Positions 37,371 to 50,703 of a stretch of DNA of 64,000 nt are shown here, piece after piece. This stretch comes from Streptococcus suis. Lineage in GTDB: Bacteria; Bacillota; Bacilli; Lactobacillales; Streptococcaceae. The DNA is taken from contig CP025095.1 of assembly GCA_002831545.1 (NCBI GenBank), positions 62,001 through 126,000 of the forward strand. Reading direction: 5' to 3'. The notes under the pieces are model-generated. The model searched no databases. It had not been told where the DNA came from and saw only the letters and a program-made list of their open reading frames with translations. Position 1 is the first letter of the stretch. The number at the start of each line of letters is the position of its first letter. Position numbers and translations under genes: made by a program.

Positions 37371-37491
37371 ACTAATAGATTTGGCTTGCATTTTTTATAC
37401 AAAGATGATAAAATAGCCTAGTCTGACTTATAATTGTTACCTCTGTGTTCAGAGGACATCAAATCGATATTTAGAGAGGGGTTACTTTTGC

Positions 37492-37710
37492 ATGGCAAAA
37501 GAAGATGTGATTGAAATTGAAGGCAAAGTAGTCGATACAATGCCAAATGCTATGTTTACTGTTGAGTTGGAGAACGGACACCAAGTCCTTGCAACTGTTT
37601 CAGGTAAAATCCGTAAAAACTACATTCGTATTTTGGTCGGTGACCGCGTAACTGTTGAGCTTAGTCCATACGACTTGACACGTGGACGTATCACATACCG
37701 CTTTAAATAG
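37492..37710 (+). CDS. infA: translation initiation factor IF-1
   Basis: 72 residues, single S1/OB domain. [19 protein letters not shown] start and [12 protein letters not shown] end are standard. Binds the 30S A site. The 121-bp leader includes a GTTACCTCTGTGTTCAGAGGACA stem. Confidence 0.98.
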
Positions 37711-37734
37711 TCGAAATACTTGGAGGGATTAAAC

Positions 37735-37851
37735 ATGAAAGTAAGACCATCGGTCAAACCAATTTGCGAATACTGCAAAGTTATTCGTCGTAATGGTCGT
37801 GTTATGGTGATTTGCCCAGCAAACCCTAAACACAAGCAACGTCAAGGTTAA
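37735..37851 (+). CDS. rpmJ: ribosomal protein bL36
   Basis: 38 residues. Zinc site is the CEYC pair, a further cysteine in VICPANP and a histidine in PKHKQ, so this is the zinc-binding (C+) form. AGGGA site before ATG 37735. Confidence 0.97.
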
Positions 37852-37870
37852 GAAATAGAAAGGAGAAAAC

Positions 37871-38236
37871 ATGGCTCGTATTGCTGGAGTTGACATTCCA
37901 AATGACAAACGTGTAGTTATTTCATTAACTTATGTTTATGGTATCGGTCTTGCAACATCTAAAAAAATTCTTGCAGCTGCAGGTATTTCAGAAGATGTAC
38001 GCGTGAAAGATTTGACATCAGATCAAGAAGATGCTATTCGTCGTGAAGTTGATGCAATCAAAGTTGAAGGTGACCTCCGTCGTGAAGTTAACTTGAACAT
38101 CAAACGTTTGATGGAAATCGGTTCATACCGTGGTATCCGTCACCGTCGTGGACTTCCTGTCCGTGGACAAAACACTAAAAACAATGCCCGTACTCGTAAA
38201 GGTAAAGCTGTTGCGATTGCAGGTAAGAAAAAATAA
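37871..38236 (+). CDS. rpsM: ribosomal protein uS13
   Basis: 121 residues ([19 protein letters not shown] start, basic C-terminal tail reaching tRNA). Head protein, bridges to the 50S subunit. AAAGGAG site. Confidence 0.98.
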
Positions 38237-38253
38237 TATAGGAGGTAGAAAAA

Positions 38254-38637
38254 TTGGCTAAACCAACACGTAAACGTCGTGTGAAAAAGAATATCGAATC
38301 TGGTATTGCTCATATTCACGCTACATTTAATAACACTATTGTTATGATTACTGATGTGCATGGTAACGCTATTGCTTGGTCATCAGCTGGTGCTCTTGGT
38401 TTCAAAGGTTCTCGTAAATCTACACCATTCGCAGCCCAAATGGCTTCAGAAGCAGCTGCTAAATCTGCACAAGAACACGGTCTTAAAACAGTTGAAGTTA
38501 CCGTTAAAGGCCCAGGTTCAGGTCGTGAGTCTGCTATCCGCGCTCTTGCTGCCGCTGGTCTTGAAGTAACAGCAATTCGTGATGTGACTCCTGTACCACA
38601 CAATGGTGCTCGTCCTCCAAAACGTCGCCGTGTATAA
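38254..38637 (+). CDS. rpsK: ribosomal protein uS11
   Basis: 127 residues, TTG start with AGGAGG ten bases upstream (read [12 protein letters not shown]). Platform protein near the E site; ends in the usual RPPKRRRV. Confidence 0.98.
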   Translation: MAKPTRKRRVKKNIESGIAHIHATFNNTIVMITDVHGNAIAWSSAGALGFKGSRKSTPFAAQMASEAAAKSAQEHGLKTVEVTVKGPGSGRESAIRALAAAGLEVTAIRDVTPVPHNGARPPKRRRV

Positions 38638-38681
38638 TCATACATTCCATACACAGCTTTTCGTTTAAGAGGGAGTAAGAA

Positions 38682-39620
38682 ATGATTGAGTTTGAAAAAC
38701 CAACAATAACAAAAATTGATGAAAATAAAGATTACGGCAGATTTGTAATCGAACCATTAGAACGTGGTTACGGTACAACTCTTGGTAACTCTCTTCGTCG
38801 TGTACTTCTTGCCTCACTTCCAGGTGCTGCAGTAACATCAATTAAAATTGATGGTGTACTCCACGAATTCGACACAGTTCCAGGTGTTCGTGAAGATGTT
38901 ATGCAAATTATTCTTAACATCAAAGGCATTGCTGTAAAATCTTATGTCGAAGACGAAAAGAAAATTGAACTTGATGTAGTAGGTCCAGCTGAAGTAACAG
39001 CAGGAGACATTCTTACAGATAGTGACATTGAAATTGTAAACCCTGACCATTATCTCTTTACCATTGCTGATGGTGCCACTTTTAAAGCTGTTTTGACTGT
39101 CAATTCAGGTCGTGGTTATGTACCAGCTGAGGGTAATAAGAAAGATGATGCACCAGTGGGAACACTTGCTGTAGATTCTATCTATACGCCAGTGAAGAAA
39201 GTCAATTATCAAGTTGAACCAGCTCGTGTTGGTAGCAACGATGGTTTTGACAAATTAACACTTGAAATCAACACAAATGGCACCATTATTCCAGAAGATG
39301 CTTTAGGTCTTTCTGCACGCATTTTGATGGAGCACTTAGGTCTCTTCACTGACTTGACTGAAGTTGCAAAATCTGCAGAAGTGATGAAAGAAGCTGAAGT
39401 GGCTTCAGATGATCGTATGCTTGATCGTACGATTGAAGAATTGGATCTATCTGTTCGCTCATATAACTGTCTGAAACGTGCAGGCATTAACACTGTATTC
39501 GACTTGACAGAGAAAACTGAGCCAGAAATGATGAAAGTGCGCAATCTTGGTCGCAAGAGTCTTGAAGAAGTTAAAGTTAAATTGGCTGATCTTGGTCTAG
39601 GATTGAAAAAAGATAAATAA
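38682..39620 (+). CDS. rpoA: RNA polymerase subunit alpha
   Basis: 312 residues. N-terminal dimerisation domain ([18 protein letters not shown]) and a C-terminal domain ([29 protein letters not shown], given in part) that binds UP elements and Spx. Intact; the Spx contact region around the Y in RSYNCLKR is conserved, matching the spx gene at 22318. Confidence 0.98.
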   Translation: MIEFEKPTITKIDENKDYGRFVIEPLERGYGTTLGNSLRRVLLASLPGAAVTSIKIDGVLHEFDTVPGVREDVMQIILNIKGIAVKSYVEDEKKIELDVVGPAEVTAGDILTDSDIEIVNPDHYLFTIADGATFKAVLTVNSGRGYVPAEGNKKDDAPVGTLAVDSIYTPVKKVNYQVEPARVGSNDGFDKLTLEINTNGTIIPEDALGLSARILMEHLGLFTDLTEVAKSAEVMKEAEVASDDRMLDRTIEELDLSVRSYNCLKRAGINTVFDLTEKTEPEMMKVRNLGRKSLEEVKVKLADLGLGLKKDK

Positions 39621-39634
39621 TATAGGAGGAAATC

Positions 39635-40021
39635 ATGGCATACCGTAAACTAGGACGCACTAGCTCACAACGTAAAGCAATGTTGCGCGATTTGACAACT
39701 GACCTTTTGATCAACGAATCAATCGTTACAACTGAAGCTCGTGCTAAAGAAATCCGTAAAACAGTTGAAAAAATGATCACACTTGGTAAACGTGGTGATT
39801 TGCACGCACGTCGTCAAGCAGCAGCATTTGTTCGTAACGAAATTGCATCTGAAAACTATGATGAAGCAACTGATAAGTACACTTCTACTACAGCACTTCA
39901 AAAATTGTTCTCTGAAATTGCACCTCGTTATGCAGAACGTAATGGTGGATATACTCGTGTCCTCAAAACTGAACCACGTCGTGGTGATGCTGCACCAATG
40001 GCAATTATCGAACTTGTATAA
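39635..40021 (+). CDS. rplQ: ribosomal protein bL17
   Basis: 128 residues, last gene of the cluster ([20 protein letters not shown] start). Tunnel-exit protein. ATAGGAGG site. Followed by two hairpins and then the ISL3 insertion. Confidence 0.98.
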   Translation: MAYRKLGRTSSQRKAMLRDLTTDLLINESIVTTEARAKEIRKTVEKMITLGKRGDLHARRQAAAFVRNEIASENYDEATDKYTSTTALQKLFSEIAPRYAERNGGYTRVLKTEPRRGDAAPMAIIELV

Positions 40022-40133
40022 GATCATCAATTTTGTTGAGTGTTATGATGATGGAATCCTATTCTGATTCTTAGTCTAGCTCTGGTCTACCGCTGAGCTT
40101 GTCTCAGCGGTAACACTCATCATGTTGATCGGA

Positions 40134-40190
40134 CGCTTGTTTACGAAATTACTCTAAGATAGAATAATTTCGTAAGCAGGCGTTTTTATT
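40134..40190 (+). terminator. terminator of the ribosomal protein cluster
   Basis: Long stem CGCTTGTTTACGAAATTA / AATAATTTCGTAAGCAGGCG followed by TTTTTATT. The insertion element begins right after the T run, whose TTTTTATT was duplicated as its target site. A smaller stem ACCGCTGAG/CTCAGCGGT lies at 40090-40112. Confidence 0.85.
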
Positions 40191-40224
40191 GGCTCATTGT
40201 CAACTGTAGTGGGTAGACGAAAAG

Positions 40225-41463
40225 CTAACACCTAGAGAGGACGAAATTCGTTCTCTCATTTTTGATGTTCAAAGCAATATATATCTTGGTTTTAAAGTTC
40301 GTAAAGTTCCTAAAGCCGAACGCTTGCCTCTTGATGTCTTTGATGAGTTTATTGGTCGCTTCCAGCTTAGCGTTGGAATATGGAAGCTCCATGGCGTTCG
40401 TGATGTACGTTTTATACTTTAGAAAAGTTTTAAAAACAGTTTTAAAGGCAGGATTGACAAGATCCAAATTGTCTTCTAGAAGCTCGAAGAAATATTTCGA
40501 GTTCATCTCTTGGAAATGGAAGAGAAGGATCTGGTAGAGTTCGTAATAGAATTTCAATTCATTTGAGAAATCCAATGTCTTCTGGACAACCTCTCTCGGT
40601 GTTACTGTTTGCCCAAAAGTGCGGGAATAGAAGCGATTTCGAGACAGTTTTCGACTATCTTTTTGGAGAATACGCCAGTGATTTTTCATGGATCGATAAG
40701 GTAGGGAACGCGTATCGAAAGTCTTCATAATATCAATTCTAGTCGTCATCATAGCACGGCTCAGGTGTTGTATAATGTGAAATCTATCAAGGACAATTTT
40801 AGCTCTTGGGAGTGAAACAGTCTGGGAATAGACTGTTTCAGCCTGAGCCTAGAGATAGGAAAGCGAAGGGGCTAGCCAATTTGTAGTAGGCGCCAAACAT
40901 AGCATGGTCACGACCTCGACAGTTTCTCTGACTGCCCTAGGATACTTGTAGAAATAGTTCTTTATGGTTGCTTGGCGGTTATTCTCTAGAATGGTCACAA
41001 TGCGTCTCGTCTCAAAATCCTGAGCAATAAAGGCGAGTTTTCCCTTGTTCCGACTAAATTCATCCCAGCTCAAGACTTGTGGTAATTTCGTAAAATCATG
41101 CTCAAATTGAAACTGAGCCAGTTTCCTCTGGACGACCGATACGGAGATATGTAGTCTCCTAGCGATGGCTATATTGGTCATGTTTTCTGTATGGAGTTGT
41201 GTCACTTTCTCCCAAATAGGTTGGGAAATCTGACAGTTTTTCTTGACTAGAGTTGTCTCAGCTACAGTCACTTTTTGGTAAGATTTGCATTGAAACCGCC
41301 GTTTCTTAAGCAAGAGGAGGGTCGGAAAGCCCTGGCAATCCAAAATCGGAATCTTTGACGACTTTTGAAAGTCGTACTTGATACACTTTCCTTGGCAATG
41401 AGGACAACCGGGGCTGTCGTAATCTAGCTTTGCCCTGATTTCTAGATGGGTCTGATGTTTCAA
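40225..41463 (-). pseudogene. ISL3-family transposase, broken
   Basis: Two parts on the minus strand. The N-terminal part (41463-40849) has the CPHC zinc motif and HTH; the C-terminal part (40752-40225) has the ISL3 end NAFGFRNF-like QAFGFRNFTNFKTKIYIAL. Between them the second catalytic region can be read as MFGAYYKLA, then a 60-bp foreign repeat, then PRAKIVLDRFHIIQHLSRAMM. A one-base deletion just before MFGAYY shifts the frame. The normal N-terminal 20 or so codons can be read upstream to about 41520 (LIGIKDKN) but have no start codon, because another repeat copy abuts them. Not functional. Confidence 0.85.
40809..40869 (+). repeat. short hairpin repeat, copy 2, inside the transposase gene
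   Basis: GGAGTGAAACAGTCTGGG, hairpin AAACAGTCT/AGACTGTTT, tail GCCTGAGCCTAGAGATAGG and AAAGCGAAGG. About 59 bases of it replace roughly four codons of the ISL3 transposase between YYKLAS and PRAKIV. Matches copy 1 at 23921. Confidence 0.75.
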
Positions 41464-41519
41464 AATGAAGAGAATTTTGATGTTTTTGTCTTTGATTCCA
41501 ATTAGTTCTGTGGTATGAT

Positions 41520-41577
41520 CTTCGCTTTTTTATTTCTAGGCTCAGGAATCCAGAGTCACTTCCCTGACTCTGGATTT
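41520..41577 (-). repeat. short hairpin repeat, copy 3, at the transposase 5' end
   Basis: On the minus strand: AATCCAGAGTCAGGGAAGTG, ACTCTGGATT, then tail CCTGAGCCTAGAAATAAAA and AAGCGAAG, matching copy 2's tail. The stem sequence differs from copies 1-2 but still pairs. It ends where the transposase start codon should be. Confidence 0.6.
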
Positions 41578-41729
41578 ATTCCATATGAGTCTTTCTAATG
41601 TGAGTGTGGTTGCTTTTCATTATAGGTCATATGGGACTTTTTGTATATATTCAAAAAGGCTCCATAATCTCTATGGTGGATTTACCCACTACAGAAATTA
41701 TAGAGCCTTTTTATTTTGCTCAAAAATTT

Positions 41730-41738
41730 TGATATACT
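41730..41738 (+). promoter_or_regulatory. extended -10 of the leaderless ligase gene
   Basis: TGATATACT with only six bases (TATAAA) before the ATG. The -35 region coincides with the end of the ISL3 element and its target duplication, so the insertion replaced whatever stood upstream. Confidence 0.6.
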
Positions 41739-41744
41739 TATAAA

Positions 41745-43040
41745 ATGAATAGAGAAGACATGACATCCTTAGGCAATTGTTTTGAAGAATACTATTTTGC
41801 TAACATTAAAGAAAAGCCAGAATTGTTTATAGGTGTAGAATTAGAATATCCGATAGTTAATATCTCAGGGAAAGCAACTTCTATCCAAGTGGCTACAGAT
41901 ATGATGCGACATATATCTAATCAAAATGGGTTTACCATCGTCAAAAGAGATGATAGAGGAAATCCGATAGAACTCCAGCACGAGTCGGGAGACCTCATAC
42001 TATTTGAAGTCACGTATAATACACTAGAATTTGCATTCGCAAAAGCAAAAAATATTGGTAGTGTAGAAGAGCGTCATAAAGAATATCTAGAGAATATTCA
42101 ATATTATTTGCGCCAAAATGGACACGAATTGCAGGGGTTAGGGATAAATCCCAACTGGGAAAACAATGACAATAGACCGGTAGATACGGGCCGATATAGG
42201 ATGTTGATGAACTATCTCAAGCTAGGAGAAGGCAAACCTAATATGCATCCCTATACTGGATATGCTGGCTTTATTTGCGGAAATCAAGTGCAGTTTGATG
42301 TGAGTCGAAAATCCTTTTTACGAGTCATTAATGCGTTTAATAGAATTGAAGCAGCGAAGGCGTTTTTGTTTGCAAATTCACCATTCGATCATATGGATGA
42401 TATGGCCCTTACTAGGGATTATTTTTGGGAATATTCAATGCATGGCCTCTTAAAGAATAACGTTGGTATCTATTCAGAGGAATTTCGTACTGAGGCAGAA
42501 TATCGTCAATACCAAGAAGAGTCCGCAATGTTTTATGTCATCAGGGATAACTGCTATTATTATTTTAAACCAATTACTGTCAAATCTTTTTTTGAGCAAG
42601 AAAAATTTGCAGCATATTCAGAAACTGGCGAGATATGTTACTTTGTTCCGAAAGCAGATGATTTCAAAAACCATCGCTCATACCACTATCAAGAGCTTAC
42701 CAAACGAGGAACTATTGAATTTCGAAGTACATGTACACAACCATTTGAAACGACATTTGCTCCCATAGCCTTTCATTTAGGTCTGCTCGCCAATCTCGTG
42801 AAATTGGAAGAAATTCTAGAAAGTACGGAGTTTTTTAAAGAATTTGGCAGAAATTATTCAAAGTTACGTAGACAATTTTCGAGAAAAAAACTTTCTGATT
42901 TAGAACAAAGAATGGTGAAAGACTTTTCTAAGACATTATTAGATTGTGCACATGAAGCTCTCCTTTTGAGAGGATACAGTGAAGAAAAATATTTAACTCC
43001 ACTGTACAATTTATTAATCGATGACTTCGGGGTATTGTGA
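41745..43040 (+). CDS. glutamate-cysteine ligase-like protein (GCS2/GshA family)
   Basis: 431 residues. FIGVELEYPIV near residue 29, with its glutamates, and TIEFRSTCTQPF near 327 fit the metal/ATP sites of the glutamate-cysteine ligase superfamily. MHPYTGYAGFICGNQVQFDVS resembles the substrate-binding stretch of bacterial gamma-glutamylcysteine synthetases (given in part). It could ligate glutamate to cysteine or to another amine. Much shorter than the bifunctional GshF (about 750 residues) common in streptococci, and with no ATP-grasp domain. No Shine-Dalgarno; the start directly follows a -10 box, implying a leaderless mRNA. AT-rich and flanked by IS elements, so possibly acquired. Confidence 0.75.
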   Translation: MNREDMTSLGNCFEEYYFANIKEKPELFIGVELEYPIVNISGKATSIQVATDMMRHISNQNGFTIVKRDDRGNPIELQHESGDLILFEVTYNTLEFAFAKAKNIGSVEERHKEYLENIQYYLRQNGHELQGLGINPNWENNDNRPVDTGRYRMLMNYLKLGEGKPNMHPYTGYAGFICGNQVQFDVSRKSFLRVINAFNRIEAAKAFLFANSPFDHMDDMALTRDYFWEYSMHGLLKNNVGIYSEEFRTEAEYRQYQEESAMFYVIRDNCYYYFKPITVKSFFEQEKFAAYSETGEICYFVPKADDFKNHRSYHYQELTKRGTIEFRSTCTQPFETTFAPIAFHLGLLANLVKLEEILESTEFFKEFGRNYSKLRRQFSRKKLSDLEQRMVKDFSKTLLDCAHEALLLRGYSEEKYLTPLYNLLIDDFGVL

Positions 43041-43184
43041 CAGTCTACTAAAATATGAGTAGGTAGCCATAGATTTTCACAAAAAACATAAAGACCGGTA
43101 AAATTTTGATATACTGGAGGCATACGAAGACAAATATACAATCTCTGATTAGTATGTCTCTCAGTTTTTCGCCAAATTTCCCAA
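43041..43184. other. gap with orphan promoter-like sequence
   Basis: AAAATTTTGATATACT (43100-43115) repeats the ligase promoter core (41723-41738) almost exactly, followed by GGAGG but no ATG (CATACG stands where a start would be). It probably is the promoter of a gene whose body was removed by the IS30-linked rearrangement downstream. Confidence 0.45.
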
Positions 43185-44241
43185 ATTTCAAGTTGAAGTT
43201 AGCCACCCAAAAGAAATTCACTTGGCGACTTGTAGTCCAAGCATTTTTTAGGGTAGTTGTTAATCCAATTTTCGATAAAAGCTACTTCTTTCGGAGTCGT
43301 TTTCTTGGTTCCTTTAGGTAACCATCTCCGAATCAATCGATTATGGTTTTCATTTGAACCTCTTTCCCATGAAGAGTAGGGATGTGCATAGTAGATATGT
43401 TCCTCAGGAAATACCTCAGACAATCGTTTGAACTCCGAACCATTATCTGCAGTTATTGATAAAATATGATACTCAGCCAATAGTAACCTAAGTGCCTGAT
43501 TGACAGCTTCAGCAGTTTTACTTGGAATTAATCTTATGATTTGGTGTCTACTTCGTCGGTCGGTTAAGACTAAAAGACACTGATTTTTCGCTCTGGTTAG
43601 TAGAACTGTATCAATTTCATAATGACCGTTTTCCAATCGAAGATTGATGACCTCTGGTCGCTCTTCGATTGATTTACCAGCTGGCTTAAAGTTCGGACTA
43701 GCTTGCTTCTTGCCACCTTTCCCTTTTCTAGGATAAAGCATGTCCGATTTCTTCAATCCTAAATGACCATTATGAAACCAATAGTAGATGGTTGAAATAC
43801 CTACTTTCACTTGCTTCTTCTTCACTATCATTTCAGGTGAAAATTTTTGCTTATGATAGTGTAAAATCTTCTCTTTCATTTCTTTCGTTAGGATTATCTT
43901 TTTAACCGACCGTTTTCGATTGGAATGGTAAACAGTTTGTGCATAATCAGCAGAATAAACTTTTTTGTAGACCCCTTTTCGCACTTGTTGTAAGGTTGTC
44001 CCACGCTTGATTTCATTATGAATCGTTTGAGGCGCCTTTCCTAACAAGCCTGCAATTTCACGATTTGACTTATTTTCAAGTTTCCACCGCTCAATCAAGC
44101 GACGGTTATCTATTGTCAAATGTTTCCCTTTTGGGGTATAATGTCCTTGCATCTCTGTGCCTTTCCTTGTGTTTGTGGTGAACAACAAGTATAGCACAGA
44201 GGTGTTTTCTTATACCTTAAATCACATTTCATTTGACACCA
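43185..44241 (-). mobile_element. IS30-family insertion sequence
   Basis: Element of about 1.05 kb with an apparently intact transposase. Left end TTCAAGTTGAAGTTAGCC, right end (reverse complement) GTGTCAAATGAAATGTG are imperfect inverted repeats; exact ends are uncertain. A second IR-like sequence, GGTGGCTAACTTCA at 44384-44397, is the exact inverse of TGAAGTTAGCCACC at 43193-43206, so the right side may hold the end of another copy. Confidence 0.7.
43199..44152 (-). CDS. IS30-family transposase
   Basis: 317 residues from ATG at 44152 (MQGHYTPKGKHLTID). N-terminal helix-turn-helix (NREIAGLLGKAPQTIHNEIKRG) and the C-terminal DDE core with aspartate in YEIDTVL, aspartate in ITADNGSEF, and glutamate in WERGSNENHNRLIR are all present, so it may be active. 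The stop codon lies in the left inverted repeat. An upstream in-frame start (44197) lacks the usual family N-terminus. Confidence 0.9.
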   Translation of the reverse strand: MQGHYTPKGKHLTIDNRRLIERWKLENKSNREIAGLLGKAPQTIHNEIKRGTTLQQVRKGVYKKVYSADYAQTVYHSNRKRSVKKIILTKEMKEKILHYHKQKFSPEMIVKKKQVKVGISTIYYWFHNGHLGLKKSDMLYPRKGKGGKKQASPNFKPAGKSIEERPEVINLRLENGHYEIDTVLLTRAKNQCLLVLTDRRSRHQIIRLIPSKTAEAVNQALRLLLAEYHILSITADNGSEFKRLSEVFPEEHIYYAHPYSSWERGSNENHNRLIRRWLPKGTKKTTPKEVAFIENWINNYPKKCLDYKSPSEFLLGG

Positions 44242-44247
44242 GGCACC

Positions 44248-44312
44248 CTTGAAGCTGTTTTTTCAGCTAAACCAAGGCTATGATTAGCCTTGGGCAACTA
44301 GCCTAACAGCTT
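44248..44312. repeat. nested hairpins right of IS30
   Basis: Outer stem CTTGAAGCTGTT/AACAGCTTCAAG (12 bp, perfect) encloses an inner stem CCAAGGCTA/TAGCCTTGG. No T run and no gene. Origin unknown; perhaps a remnant of an IS end or a small non-autonomous element. Confidence 0.5.
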
Positions 44313-44457
44313 CAAGCCTGTTATCAAATGAAATCATCAACTTACTCAAACATAGTGAAACATCTAATTCTTGACTAAGGTAAGGTGGCTAACTTCATTA
44401 TAGAACTTTCGTTTTCGCCAAATTTCATAAAAAATCCAAAAAATCCCAAAAAACTGG

Positions 44458-44486
44458 TTGACAAAGTATATAAGTCGTGATAGAAT
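44458..44486 (+). promoter_or_regulatory. rRNA promoter P1
   Basis: TTGACA, 17-bp spacer, TAGAAT, preceded by an A-rich tract (AAAAAATCC, AAAAAATCCC) that could serve as UP element. The following 65 bp are repeated after P2. Confidence 0.8.
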
Positions 44487-44547
44487 GATTGAGTTGTCTC
44501 TTGAAGGGCTAGTTAACAGAGAAACGAAAAAAAGTTTCGAAAAAGTG

Positions 44548-44576
44548 TTGACAAGACCATCAGAAGATGATAGAAT
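44548..44576 (+). promoter_or_regulatory. rRNA promoter P2
   Basis: TTGACA, 17-bp spacer, TAGAAT. The 90-bp unit from P1 to P2 (including GATTGAGTTGTCTCTTGA) is tandemly duplicated. Confidence 0.8.
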
Positions 44577-44638
44577 GATTGAGTTGTCTCTTGAGGGACT
44601 GGTTAACAGAGGAACGAAAAAAAAGTTTCAAAAAAGTG

Positions 44639-44667
44639 TTGACAAAGTTCACAAGAAATGATAAACT
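44639..44667 (+). promoter_or_regulatory. rRNA promoter P3
   Basis: TTGACA, 17-bp spacer, TAAACT, nearest the 16S gene. A GACCTTTGAAAA sequence at 44701 may be the BoxA-type antitermination signal. Confidence 0.75.
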
Positions 44668-44825
44668 AAGATAGTTGTCGCGAGAGCGCGATAACGACAA
44701 GACCTTTGAAAATTAAAGAAGACGAACCAAACGTGCAGGGTGATTTATCAAATGATAAATCGTCAATGACAAAACAAAACAATAAAACGGAAAGCTAGCA
44801 ATAGCTTGAGTTTGAATCAAAACTT

Positions 44826-46379
<1,554 letters not shown>

Positions 46380-46426
46380 AAATGGAAACCTGTACGTCAG
46401 TCTTCTTTAATTTTGAGAGGTCTTGT

Positions 46427-46443
46427 GGGGCCTTAGCTCAGCT
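46427..46443 (+). other. 17-nt duplicated tRNA-Ala 5' fragment in the 16S-tRNA spacer
   Basis: GGGGCCTTAGCTCAGCT is identical to the first 17 bases of the true tRNA-Ala at 46569. After it the sequence diverges (AAGCGAAACC...). It cannot fold as a tRNA. Confidence 0.8.
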
Positions 46444-46568
46444 AAGCGAAACCTTTAGGTTGAAGCTTTGTCGAAACTAGCGGAGCTAGTGCACGACAGG
46501 GGCCAGCGTCTCAAAAATGATATTATATCGAAACAATTAAATACGTTAACAGGTACATAAAAATGTAC

Positions 46569-46641
46569 GGGGCCTTAGCTCAGCTGGGAGAGCGCCTGCT
46601 TTGCACGCAGGAGGTCAGCGGTTCGATCCCGCTAGGCTCCA
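46569..46641 (+). tRNA. tRNA-Ala (TGC)
   Basis: 73 nt, acceptor GGGGCCT/AGGCTCC, anticodon TGC, GTTCGATCC T-loop, discriminator A. CCA not encoded. Typical position in the 16S-23S spacer. Confidence 0.97.
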
Positions 46642-46948
46642 TTATCTAGAATACAGAGTAACCTAGATAACTAAGATAACTGAATACGAACCTAAACTTC
46701 CTAGGAATAAGTCAAAACCACCTAGTGTCTAAAGACACGTCGTTGGTTATCTCCTTATTCTACGAAAGTTTTGCGACAAGTCGCATCGGTTCTTAATATC
46801 TTAGAACTTGTCCATTGAAAATTGAATATCTATCAAACATTCCTGATGTATCTGAAAGGATACATTAAGAAATAGTAACAAGAAAATAAACCGAAAACGC
46901 TGTGAATATTTAATGAGTTTTCTAGTTTAGAAAAAAACTAGTAATTAA

Positions 46949-49851
<2,903 letters not shown>

Positions 49852-50056
49852 AGAATAAGTAATGAGAACGTTAAGAAAAGCGTATGATTTTAGGAAATCA
49901 ACGCGGAAGTCGGTTAGACTTCAAGGCGATTTATCTAAATCACTAGCTTTTTAGTTCGAATACAATTACTTATTAAAACTAGAGTCGATATTGACAAGCG
50001 ATCGGTTTCTTGTTAGAATATAGATATTCAATTTTGAGTTGACAAGACTCAGTAGT

Positions 50057-50172
50057 TAAGTGACGATAGCCTAGGAGATACACCTGTTCCCATACCGAAC
50101 ACAGCAGTTAAGCCCTAGAACGCCTGAAGTAGTTGGGGGTTGCCCCCTGTTAGATACGGTAGTCGCTTAGCA
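50057..50172 (+). rRNA. 5S ribosomal RNA
   Basis: About 116 nt: TTAAGTGACGATAGCC start, CCGAACACAGCAGTTAAGC core, GTCGCTTAGC end. Confidence 0.95.
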
Positions 50173-50176
50173 AATT

Positions 50177-50249
50177 GGGAGTTTAGCTCAGCTGGGAGAG
50201 CATCTGCCTTACAAGCAGAGGGTCAGCGGTTCGATCCCGTTAACTCCCA
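50177..50249 (+). tRNA. tRNA-Val (TAC)
   Basis: 73 nt, acceptor GGGAGTT/AACTCCC, anticodon loop CTTACAA. First of twelve tandem tRNA genes after the 5S. Confidence 0.97.
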
Positions 50250-50254
50250 TATAA

Positions 50255-50325
50255 GCGGGTGTAGTTTAGTGGTAAAACTACAGCCTTCCAAGCTGTTGTC
50301 GCGAGTTCGATTCTCGTCACCCGCT
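50255..50325 (+). tRNA. tRNA-Gly (TCC)
   Basis: 71 nt, acceptor GCGGGTG/CACCCGC, anticodon loop CTTCCAA, discriminator T. Confidence 0.96.
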
Positions 50326-50355
50326 TTGAACATAGTTCATACCCAAACTTGGTTT

Positions 50356-50429
<74 letters not shown>

Positions 50430-50435
50430 TTATAT

Positions 50436-50507
50436 GGTCCGTTGGTCAAGGGGTTAAGACACCGCCTTTTCACGGCGGTAACACGGGTTCGAATCCCGTA
50501 CGGACTA
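50436..50507 (+). tRNA. tRNA-Glu (TTC)
   Basis: 72 nt, acceptor GGTCCGT/ACGGACT, anticodon loop TTTTCAC. Confidence 0.96.
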
Positions 50508-50515
50508 TATTATTC

Positions 50516-50605
50516 GGAGGATTACCCAAGTCCGGCTGAAGGGAACGGTCTTGAAAACCGTCAGGCGTGTAAAAGCGTGCGTGGGTTCGAATCCCACATC
50601 CTCCT
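50516..50605 (+). tRNA. tRNA-Ser (TGA)
   Basis: 90 nt with long variable arm, acceptor GGAGGAT/ATCCTCC, anticodon TGA in CTTGAAA. Confidence 0.96.
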
Positions 50606-50614
50606 TAGTATTAT

Positions 50615-50688
<74 letters not shown>

Positions 50689-50703
50689 TTTCTTTAAGAA
50701 TTT

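Larger units (their letters stand above)
40191..41707 (-). mobile_element. ISL3-family insertion sequence, decayed
   Basis: Bounded by imperfect inverted repeats: left GGCTCATTGTCAACTGTAGT, right (reverse complement) GGCTCTATAATTTCTGTAGT, both continuing GGGTA. Flanked by perfect 8-bp direct repeats TTTTTATT at 40183-40190 and 41708-41715, the target-duplication length known for ISL3. The transposase is broken (see below) and two short hairpin repeats lie inside. Confidence 0.9.

Noticed and set aside
44458..44661. 67-codon frame with an internal repeat (MIELSLEGLVNR twice)
   Set aside because: It lies on the tandem rRNA promoters; the repeat is the promoter duplication, and there is no ribosome-binding site.
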